64,000 nucleotides of DNA from Liolophura sinensis (taxonomy: Eukaryota; Mollusca; Polyplacophora; Chitonida; Chitonidae), in NCBI RefSeq assembly GCF_032854445.1, contig NW_027017972.1, forward strand, positions 1 to 64,000. Direction: 5' to 3'. The notes below the pieces were generated by a model. It did not search any database. It saw only the letters and a program-made list of their open reading frames with translations, and was not told where the DNA came from. Made by a program: the position numbers and the translations under genes. Below are positions 43,701 to 49,950 of this stretch, one piece after another; the first letter of the stretch is position 1, and the number at the start of each line of letters is the position of its first letter.

Positions 43701-46700
43701 ATTTTGTGAGGGAGTGGAGGGTGGGGGGGTGTCTAAACCTTTGTTCCAATGCTTTGTGAGTTGGGTGTCAGGCCTTCAGGGTGAGGTGGATTCTGAGGCT
43801 TTCGTTGATATTTTGAAGATGTAGTTATGACCTTATGATGATGTAAGTTATGACCTTATGATGATGTAGTTATGACCTTATGAATGATGTAGTTATGATC
43901 TTATGATGAGGTAGTTATGACTTTATGAAGAGTACAGAGATCTGTTGTTTCAGATATACCATGAGAGAGCCAAGTTTGTGAAGGAGGGGAGGAAACGAAA
44001 GAGAATGGTCTGTGTGATACTACTTAATTGTACTATCTTCTCCAACAGGAGAAATTGGCTTCTACATGTACATTCGCATACTGTACATCTAAGATTTGTT
44101 TTTTCTTCCCCGCTTTCCACTTTTAAGCATGTATTCTGAATGAGAAGCTGTGTCTCACACCCACCAGTCTCGGGGCTCTGCCTCTGCGGCCACCAGTCTC
44201 AGGGCTCTGCCTTTGCGGCCGCCAGCCTCGTAGCTCTGCCTTTGCGGCCGCCAGCCTCGTAGCTCTGCCTTTGCGGCCGCTGGGGCTCTGCCTTTGCGGC
44301 CGCTGGGGCTCTGCCTTTGTGGCCGCTGGGCTCTGCCTTTGCGGCCGCCAGCCTCAGGGCTCTGCCTCTGCGGCCGCTGGGGCTCTGCCTCTGCGGCCGC
44401 CAGCCTCGGCGCTCAGTGTGCATGAATATGAACAGTGATATTGCTATACCGAAAAGGTCACACACCACTTCCACATGCACTTCCCACAAGCCACACTCAG
44501 TGTTTAAAGTTCTATTCCTGGTATCTTTTAAAAGATCTGGGTCATAACACCATAACAAGGAAAGTTACAAAAAAACTGGTTACAAAAAAAAAATGCAGTG
44601 TGGGCAACTCCATTTTGCCTAAGAATTAGTCCTGAAGTCTTCTGTGTTAGGAGGAGAATTTCTGTTGGTATCTGCCGAAGTACAGTTGGTATATTTCCAG
44701 TGGAACTCTTCTTTCTGCGTCTCAATCGGGAAACCAGAATCTTGGACATAGGTTCCGAGTTTACACAAACAAGCGGGCAGGTTTTAACGACTTTCATTGG
44801 CTGAGAGGCAACACACTCCCAGCATAAATTACTGGGTGTTAAGGATAGAGGACGCCATTGACTCAGTAATTTATGCCAGCTTTACCGTTTTCAGGCTTTG
44901 TGTATGGCAAGGAAAAATTGCAAAATTATGCAGCAGGCACCACCAGATAGAAAAAAAATGTGCCCTTTTCAGCCTATAGTGTGATTTTTAAAATTTTCTT
45001 CTCCCTTGAAGGATTAGTGTTCAGATTTAGATAGTGGTCCTAATTATAAAGATCACAATCCGTTTAAACAGTGTGTTACCACTAGGGCTTCTGAGAAACG
45101 TAATAATGACTTTAAATCCACCACATCTGTTTAAACAGTATATCAGCGCGAGGGCTTCTGGGAAACCTAATAATGATAAATAGGTGAGGTCATAGATAGC
45201 CAACCATCAAAAACAATAGATTTACTGCACTGTAGCTGACCTCCAGCGCCCCCCCCCCCCGGTACACCTTATAGATAGCAGAGGTCCCCGTGGCTCAGTT
45301 GGTTAGCGCGCTAGCGCAGCGTAATGACCCAAGAGTCTCTCACCAATGCGGTCGCTGCGAGTTCAAGTCCAGCTCATGCTGGGTTCCTTTCCGGCAGTAC
45401 GTGGGAAGGTCTGCCAGCAACCTGCGGATGGTCGTGGGTTTCCCCCGGGCTTTGTCCGGTTTCCACCCACCATAATGCTGGCCTCCATCGTATAAGTGAA
45501 ATATTCTTGAGTACGGCGTAAAACACTAATCAAATAAATAAAATCATAGATAGCCAACCACCAAAAACAATAGATTTACTGCACTGTAGCTGATCTCCAG
45601 CCGACTGCCTGGTACAGCTCAGCAGGTGACGTCATGGCCAACCCAAGTCTAGCTGACCTAAATAACCTGGAATTCGTATCAAAACGGTGTCATTTTTGAT
45701 GTGAATTCCACCTACACAGAAGCAAATATACTACTGTATAGATTTGAACCCAGTTTGGAAGATGTTAAAGGTTTCCAATTTATGACTGGCATATCTGGTC
45801 CGGCTTCAGATTCTGAATTTTCAGATGTTGAATTTGATCTTCGAGTCATTTTCAACCGCACTAGCAGTACGGACTGGTAAGCTACAGCACATTTCATGTG
45901 TTTATCTTAAAATGTAATATTTATTTACCATTCTTTCCCGCTGTCACAATAAATACCATATATCAGAGATATTCTAAATTCATACCTGCATGCAAAGACA
46001 ACTGCATAATATTGTCGGTTGTCCGAAATAGCCTGCTTGTATGCCTACACTGTATATAGTCGTGTACAATAGAAATGATGTTAGTGTACAAAGATTTGAT
46101 ATCTGTCAGTTTGAGGTTCAGGTAAGCTTGAGATTTCGGCCGACTGCAGCCCGCACCTTTCAAGTTTACAGCAAGCTGTATTCCTCTCATAACTGTCGCA
46201 TCATAAATGGCAAAAGCAGATGGGGCTAACTTTTACAGGTACAAAATCCTTCTGTCTTGTGCTGTAAATCCATGTCTTTCGAGGGTCAAATTGTCTGGAA
46301 ACTTGAAAAAAATAACTCTAGGGTTCTTCAATGACCTGTTGATATGCTTGCTGACACTATTGTAGCTTTTTTTTTTTTTAACACTGAACTAAATGGCAAA
46401 GCTCTGACAGCTCGTAATGGTTGGACTTGTACGATGAAATTTGACGGAGACTACCAGGTGTTGACAGAAAAAATGCATGAAACTAGCCTCATAATCTAGT
46501 GATTTTACTCTGATTAATGTACCCTTTTGTAATAATTTTTTAAACTCCATGTAATAATATATAGGTAATTATGATTACATGATAAATCTGGATGCTAATC
46601 CTTTTTATAAGCGAGGACAGAATTTGATTTTCAAGTTAGAAAAATGAAGAGCTGCCTGTGTATAAATTGCGTGTAGGCAGTTTGTCCTGATTGACATTTT

Positions 46701-47851
46701 AGGCATTGTTGTGATTTCAGTCCAATGACATTCTGGGTGCCATTTTGGAGGGATACCCAAAGACGAAAAAAACAGCTGTATGTAAGTATATAATATGCAA
46801 CTTTTTATTTTCTTGTCAAGATAGAGTGCCTTGCTCTCTTTCACAGGGGTGTGAATTTTATTTTTCTTTTCTTTGGTTACGATGCCTTATAGGATTCAGC
46901 TTATGTTATTTTCACTGCAAGCCCCCTTTGTCCACAATTTCAGGGGACGTTACTAGCAGTAAGTTATAGCCTCTGCATGCAGAGAGGGCAATGGGGTCTT
47001 GCATATATTTTCTTGCAAGTCGTGTGGACTTGCATCAAGTATCTTGGAGGTCATGTGGTCTGGCATGAAGTTCATTAGTCTACAGATGTTATATATGTAT
47101 GTATTTTGAGTTTGCTCTACACGAAAGTTTGTCAGTTTCTTGCCAAAGGCCAGTAGTTCGCTATGAACACCCTGAAGCCCCTATGAATGAAATCAACGGC
47201 CATCAGTATACATATACAAGGAATATTCTTGAAAAACAAATCAATGAAACAATCAATCAGAAGTCGTGTGATGCTAAAGCATTGTTGACATTTATCTTGT
47301 GTTGTATTTTAGCCAAAATGGAGTCATTGCGATTTTAGGCTAAATGGAGTCATTGCGATTTTAGGCTAAATGGAGTCCTTGTGCATCCAGATAGAAAATT
47401 TACCCAGTAGCACTTCTGACTTCTCTTTCAATGCTACTGGCCCCGATAGCACAGTTGGTAGAGTGTCCGCTTCGGGAGCTGTAGATCCAGGGTCAATCCT
47501 GGGTAAAGCCACACCTAAGATCTTAATAGAGGAAGTTGTAACTTCCTCGCTTGGCGTTTAGCATGCAGGGGATAGTGCATGGACTGATTGACCTGTATCA
47601 GTAAAATGGCTCGGGCCTTCAGTAAGGCGTCTCAGTGAAGCAGCACTAGATAAAAGAGCAGTGGAAATCCGCCCTGAAAAAAGGAGGCACATTACATGCA
47701 CTCTAAGGATTCCTTTGTTGTCAGATGGCTGAAAAATTGTTAAGTACGACGTTAAACCCCAAGCACTCACTCGCTCTTTCCATGCTTGTTCCAGGAAGAC
47801 ATAGGTGTGGAGACAGATGAAGACTACAAAGTGACCCCACCTGAGCTATGA
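31724..47851 (+). CDS. PSMC3IP: PSMC3IP / HOP2 homologue, nine coding exons
   Basis: HOP2 pairs with MND1 and stimulates strand exchange by DMC1 and RAD51 in meiosis, in the nucleus. I join nine exons: 31724-31748, 32486-32580, 33183-33272, 33801-33912, 42494-42565, 43268-43341, 43954-44007, 46721-46777, 47795-47851. The phases agree and give 211 residues against 217 in human HOP2 (length from memory). The N-terminal winged helix shows LAYLNRQNRPYSAIDIFNNL and DGKIREKTYGKQKVYVADQ. The coiled-coil part shows ELKSLTSSLTTAE. The C-terminus shows IYHERAKFVKEGRKRKRM, AILEGYPKTKK and GVETDEDYKV. The human protein has Trp where this reads KEGRKRKRM. Introns follow GT-AG. A complete LINE, minisatellites and SINEs lie in the introns. 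Main uncertainty: the exon 8 donor. Confidence 0.9.
31749..32485 (+). other. PSMC3IP intron 1
   Basis: A 737-base intron. Several short open frames cross 31818-32340 but have no recognisable motif or splice context. I see no repeat of the families found elsewhere in the window. Confidence 0.5.
32486..32580 (+). CDS. PSMC3IP: PSMC3IP exon 2
   Basis: Acceptor TTTCAG, donor GTGAGT. Encodes AVKAILAYLNRQNRPYSAID and FNNLHKEFGKT, the first half of the winged-helix DNA-binding domain. Ends in phase 0. Confidence 0.93.
32936..33056 (+). repeat. G-rich imperfect tandem repeat in intron 2
   Basis: Runs of 13-15 Gs alternate with ACTCTCACCGTC or ACTCTCAACGTC, about three units of 45 bases. The G runs could form quadruplexes in the transcript. 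Homopolymer lengths may not be reliable in an assembly. Confidence 0.85.
33183..33272 (+). CDS. PSMC3IP: PSMC3IP exon 3
   Basis: Thirty codons between TTTTCAG and GTAAGT. Encodes CESLAQDGKIREKTYGKQKV, the wing of the DNA-binding domain and one of the most conserved parts of the family. Confidence 0.94.
33570..33692 (+). mobile_element. Degenerate SINE, 3' part
   Basis: An old copy of the SINE at 45283: CTCCCATCATAATG, TTTTTGAGTACAGCATAAGA and the tail CAAATAAATAAAT are recognisable. The tRNA-like head is missing. Confidence 0.75.
33801..33912 (+). CDS. PSMC3IP: PSMC3IP exon 4
   Basis: Acceptor TCTCTCAG. Encodes SQFADVDESEIQSMDKRVAE and the start of the coiled coil. Ends GAAACAG|GTTGGT in phase 1. 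Its last ~40 bases and donor are the founder of the 68-bp minisatellite that follows. Reading past the donor meets TGA two codons later. Confidence 0.88.
33868..34770 (+). repeat. 68-bp minisatellite grown from the exon 4 boundary
   Basis: About 13 units of 68 bp. Each holds a copy of the exon end (AACATGGCTGACATCCAC, AAGGCAGAAACAG) plus the splice donor and the intron start up to TGTAACCATGGAGAACC. The first unit is exon 4 itself. Unit donors vary: GTTGGT, GTTAGT, a lost GCTAGT, and GTAATT in the last ones. The unit length is not a multiple of three. Confidence 0.93.
35107..35315 (+). repeat. 67-bp tandem repeat, about three units
   Basis: Units start GGTTAAGCTATTTTGTTTAG at 35107, 35174 and 35241, with a partial unit at 35308. 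Only a few substitutions separate them. Confidence 0.9.
35316..35882 (+). other. PSMC3IP intron 4, left of the LINE
   Basis: AT-rich intron sequence without ORFs or recognised repeats. It ends in TTTTTGTCTCTC (35871-35882), the left target duplication of LINE copy L. Confidence 0.6.
36510..37865 (+). CDS. LINE ORF1 protein, copy L
   Basis: An intact 451-residue gag-like RNA-binding protein starting MSTLNLPLNVSN at an ATG in the context TATCATG. It has the conserved core IRDRDGDI and IGPYRVSVDLYIPNPTRC. The three knuckles are CFNCQKFGHGKGQC, CFRCSSEGHDGFDC and CCNCGGDHMASSKDC, all with their zinc ligands. The tail is Ser/Arg-rich and basic (SSSRSPRKGRPRSKHKDKSP). The stop and the ORF2 ATG overlap as TAATG at 37863-37867. 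As ORF2 here is broken, this copy could supply ORF1 only. Confidence 0.93.
   Translation: MSTLNLPLNVSNESIRSSSQPTSSNADKKRKLEVLSDCLDNAQDTWPSFIVLSTKSEQKPASKIHPFMLKRALQGAAGTLKNVKKLRSGDILIECFRKQQSTNLLTLNKICEIPVFTSPHSSLNSCQGIIRDRDGDIRDLTEEEICAELHSQGVTRVKRFTTKKAGNILKLNTYLLTFNTKSLPSYIYIGPYRVSVDLYIPNPTRCFNCQKFGHGKGQCKNKLVCFRCSSEGHDGFDCSSTIKCCNCGGDHMASSKDCPLFLKEKQIINLKLKNNISYQEARKLVSPPNTSPQTSFANVVKRVASVATQTSLTWPIGNDKPSSTSVQLSAQPALNSCSTQTTTIQQITPVSSTLQTDKPEPNVPKNNDKTKFKNKTQNNNNKPSGPTERPSKATRDAIQTFNRFGSLEDVGPSTSDAMDTSPAPGRSSSRSPRKGRPRSKHKDKSPIRLPP
37865..41556 (+). pseudogene. LINE ORF2 of copy L, single-base frameshift in RNase H
   Basis: Open for 1022 residues (MSSLDKIIQWNCRGLKANF onward): endonuclease LGDFNSHNPLWGS and GSDHFPI, RT FFDLEKAYDTTW and YVDD, and the first RNase H motif YTDGSKDG. 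Near 40914 one G of a GGG run is missing compared with copies C and J, so the frame ends at 40933. The remaining RNase H residues (CTDSSSC, DREAK) and the finger lie in another frame to 41556. Endonuclease and RT are complete. Confidence 0.93.
41815..42493 (+). other. PSMC3IP intron 4, right of the LINE
   Basis: Starts with the right target duplication (41815-41826). It contains a tandem repeat at 42155-42332 and a run of As near 42460. No coding signal. Confidence 0.6.
42155..42332 (+). repeat. About 53-bp tandem repeat, three units plus
   Basis: Units contain GATTCCACTGTCTAGTTGAC, TGCTATAGCAGG and AGCTGGTGGGATTTCTCT, with small indels. Confidence 0.88.
42494..42565 (+). CDS. PSMC3IP: PSMC3IP exon 5
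   Basis: Encodes ELKSLTSSLTTAEAERTAWR plus SHPK; compare human ELKELSSALTTPEM. It lies 8.6 kb beyond exon 4 because of the minisatellite and LINE L. Acceptor TTTTTCAG, donor GTAAGG. Confidence 0.9.
42795..43228 (+). mobile_element. Two old SINE copies in intron 5
   Basis: A faint copy at about 42795-42925 (GGTTTCCTCTGGG, GTGAAATATTCCTGAGAA) and a clearer one at about 43035-43228 (CTTCCAGCAACTAGCAGATG, GGGCTTCCCCCGGGCTCTGC, GTGAAATATTCTTGAACGGC, tail CAAATAAATAAAT). Both are related to the SINE at 45283. Confidence 0.75.
43268..43341 (+). CDS. PSMC3IP: PSMC3IP exon 6
   Basis: Encodes LPLPEIKIGKFEEGQVLISK and EDKDK, joined to exon 5 in phase 1. The end aligns with the vertebrate VTPEEKEQ. The first half is poorly conserved, but only this frame is open and in phase. 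Donor GTACTG. Confidence 0.82.
43342..43953 (+). other. PSMC3IP intron 6 with short tandem repeat
   Basis: At about 43812-43925 there are five units of roughly 22 bp containing GATGTAGTTATGACCTTAT. A G-rich stretch lies near 43675-43730. Nothing else was recognised. Confidence 0.75.
43954..44007 (+). CDS. PSMC3IP: PSMC3IP exon 7
   Basis: Eighteen codons, IYHERAKFVKEGRKRKRM, against human VYRERQKYCKEWRKRKRM. Acceptor TTTCAG, donor GTCTGT (weak). The Trp-to-Gly change is unusual for this motif. Confidence 0.9.
44150..44410 (+). repeat. GC-rich minisatellite with many GCGGCCGC sites
   Basis: Eight or more units of about 24-30 bp built on CTCTGCCTTTGCGGCCGC, some with an added CAGCCTCGTAG. It is strikingly GC- and CpG-rich inside an AT-rich intron. 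A reverse-strand open frame across it is low complexity and not credible as a gene. Confidence 0.9.
44411..45189 (+). other. PSMC3IP intron 7, unique part
   Basis: No recognisable exon or repeat family; scattered short frames only. Confidence 0.45.
45190..45602 (+). repeat. 59-bp direct repeat flanking a SINE
   Basis: 45190-45248 and 45544-45602 (TCATAGATAGCCAACCA, then ATAGATTTACTGCACTGTAG) differ by two transitions. The repeat is far longer than a usual SINE target duplication. After the left copy come a run of Cs and about 20 bases before the SINE starts. Confidence 0.85.
45283..45543 (+). mobile_element. tRNA-derived SINE, complete
   Basis: The head has tRNA-like pol III boxes: A box in GTGGCTCAGTTGGTTAGCGC, B box in GAGTTCAAGTCC. 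The central part is CTGCCAGCAACCTGCGGATG and GTTTCCCCCGGGC. The 3' end is GTGAAATATTCTTGAGTACG, GCGTAAAACAC and a CAAATAAATAAA tail. It is the best-preserved copy of this family in the window. It is not a functional tRNA gene. Confidence 0.88.
45667..45880 (+). other. Short open frame ending at a splice donor
   Basis: A frame reading YTEANILLYRFEPSLEDVKG, then SDSEFSDVEFDLRVIFN, ends in TGG TAA, where GTAAGC would also serve as a donor. The FEP followed by an acidic stretch recalls the start of P2X7-like-domain proteins common in invertebrates, but that is a weak resemblance. An upstream ATG at about 45634 (MANPSLADLNNLEF) is in another frame. Probably a decayed fragment. Confidence 0.25.
46721..46777 (+). 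CDS. PSMC3IP: PSMC3IP exon 8
   Basis: Encodes SNDILGAILEGYPKTKKTA, against human ELSDAILEGYPKSKKQ. I use donor GCT|GTATGT because it joins exon 9 in phase. The stronger GTAAGT four bases later (46782) would create a TGA with the exon 9 acceptor I chose. Confidence 0.8.
47317..47382 (+). repeat. 27-bp tandem repeat
   Basis: TGGAGTCATTGCGATTTTAG plus GCTAAA, about two and a half units, in intron 8. Confidence 0.85.
47439..47776 (+). mobile_element. Second tRNA-derived SINE family, next to exon 9
   Basis: The tRNA-like head has GATAGCACAGTTGGTAGAGT (A box) and GATCCAGGGTCAATCC (B box region). The 3' end is ATGGCTGAAAAATTGTTAAG, TACGACGTTAAACCCC and a CACTCACTC tail. The 3' end resembles the LINE end in this window. 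The tail stops about 20 bases before the exon 9 acceptor. Confidence 0.88.
47795..47851 (+). CDS. PSMC3IP: PSMC3IP exon 9 (last)
   Basis: Encodes EDIGVETDEDYKVTPPEL and stop, against human VGIETDEDYNVTLPDP. The acceptor TTGTTCCAG lies about 20 bases after the tail of a SINE. Confidence 0.92.
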   Translation, partial: EDIGVETDEDYKVTPPEL

Positions 47852-48100
47852 CCTCACTGCAGGGTCTTCACGTGTATAGGAATACAGCCTGTGGCCAGGT
47901 CATCACAGCCAACGTGTGGTAGCTTACCTCACTGCTCCGTGTTGCAAATGTCTATAATTTCAGACATAAACAAGAGGTTCAGCAACACCCTGCAGGAAGG
48001 CTCCACTGTGTTATCAGCACAGTGTGTTTTGGCTGATTTGAGAAATGCTCCACAAATTAGAAACCACTACTACTGAATAAACAGGATAGAATATTGCTGG
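47852..48100 (+). terminator. PSMC3IP: PSMC3IP 3' UTR with poly(A) signal
   Basis: AATAAA at 48076-48081, about 225 bases after the stop codon, is the first plausible polyadenylation signal. The end of the transcript is inferred. Confidence 0.55.
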
Positions 48101-49950
48101 TCTGGAAGAAGAAAGCGAGGCGGATATTGGGACTGAACACCGCATTCTGTTCAAACCACTAAAGTATGAAGTGCTAGAGAAGTTACAATGGATTACAGAT
48201 AAATAAGCCCAAGTTTTATTATGACGTTGAGCATCGTGATAGAGTCCTTATGATGAACAATTTTTTCAGTGCTCGTTTTATGTGTACATGTACATATCTT
48301 TGTTGCATAAAATGTTAATGAATGGAATTCACTGTTGTTAATTTTTGCCCGATCACAGCATCTGTACAGCCTAACTTGAAGCACACAGATGTGAAGGTAC
48401 ACCACTGCCTGGTGTGATGTGGTTCAGTTTTCTGTGGCTGCCACCTGCACTGAGCATAGCACTGAGGAGTTGTTGAGATCGAGTACCATGCAGGCATTGA
48501 CTGTTGAACCAGTGCGAAATTGCTGATCAGTGTTAGCACAGTTTTGAACAATAACACGTGTCCCAGAGCTGCTATTTGCTTTGAGGTTAAGGCTTCACTG
48601 TGACTACTATGTAGTTGCGCTAGTTGTCCAAAGGCATTCTATACGGTCATACTAGAGCTTCCAGGAGTGGTAATTTTTGGCTCCAAGAGCTTAATCTTGC
48701 CATAGAATTCCTGTTAGTTTATATATGTGACAGTATTCACATCAGTCATGATTTTGAACAAGATTCAAATGATAATGATGCGGGATTTTGCAGTACTTGG
48801 ACTGTAAGCACACAAATCTGGTACATCGATTTACAGAGGGCTAATTCACGTAATCTAGACTCAGCAATGGAAATCAATGTAGCATTGTAAGCAATAACAT
48901 GTCCAGTTACTGCCGTAGCACCATCAACAAATTTGGTAAAGTTTGGCCCACCTTCTCTTTCCCGCTTCCTTTTAGACCTGCGACTGGGATCATGTTTTAA
49001 CTATGGTGTATGGTATTGCCGAAGTGCGTCTTTCATTAGAAATGCGAGACTTGGTACTTGATGGCCTCTTCGACCATTCAAAATTTGTAATCGTTTGCCA
49101 ACATACTTTGCTTGCACAGTGTCTTGACAGCATGTAGAATTCGTAGATCCAAATGGTTTGTCCTGCCGAGGGCAGACGCCAGAGCTTTGCCAGATTAGGG
49201 GTCCGATCTTTGAAAAAAGCTGGCTTTCAGGCTCTTCATAAATGGTCTACGAATCACAGAGAATGAGGCTTTCTCATGGTTAACCCCTTGGTAATCTGCA
49301 TGCACATGAGAGTCCAATGAGGAAGCGAGTCCAATGTATTTTAGTCTTGAATTTCAGGCATGTGATCAGGATGACTCACTTCTTGTAATTTTCACAAGAA
49401 TTTTACTCGATAGTACGAAATATTTTAGCCATACCTTATTTGACAAAGAGGAATGTTTGATCAAAGAGGTTTATTTCCTACAATCTCCCCATTAAGCAGT
49501 TTGGGAGATGAAACTTCGATAAGCCTATATTGTATAAAGACAAATGAATTTGATTTGATTTTGATTCTTTGACCCTGTACTCGAAAAATTTATTTATACT
49601 GATGGCAATCAATTTTACCGGAGGAAATCAGACAATCTGGGCAAAACCACTGACCTTTGGTAAGTTACCAACCAACTTTCCCAGGCGATGTACAGATATG
49701 TACGCCTTCACTGGAAGACGTGGTCTTCAGTGAAAGGTAAACTACAGAAACTACCACAGGAGCGTCGTGGACTGCTCAGTCATGCACCAATATCCCACAT
49801 GTGACAAGCAGTGACACAAAATGTATCCATTCTGTAAGAACATTGGCTAGATGTTGTCTTCAGGTTTGCCTGTCACTCTGTCCATTACCAAAGTGGGATG
49901 TAATTTATGTGTTATGAAACACTGCTTCTCAATGTGAATTTAATTCAAAA
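48101..49950 (+). other. Intergenic, possible old coding remnant
   Basis: Between the PSMC3IP end and the AT-rich region. On the minus strand a frame at about 48994 down to 48747 reads FTKFVDGATAVTGHVIAYNA and ATLISIAESRLRELALCKSM before a stop. It looks protein-like but I cannot name it; it may be a decayed transposon. Nothing else was seen. Confidence 0.35.

Noticed and set aside
44199-44558. Ala/Pro-rich minus-strand protein across the GC-rich repeat
   Set aside because: It is made only of tandem repeat units and has no independent support.
45283-45360. Functional tRNA gene
   Set aside because: The boxes are present but no proper cloverleaf with anticodon arm can be drawn, and the SINE body and tail follow.
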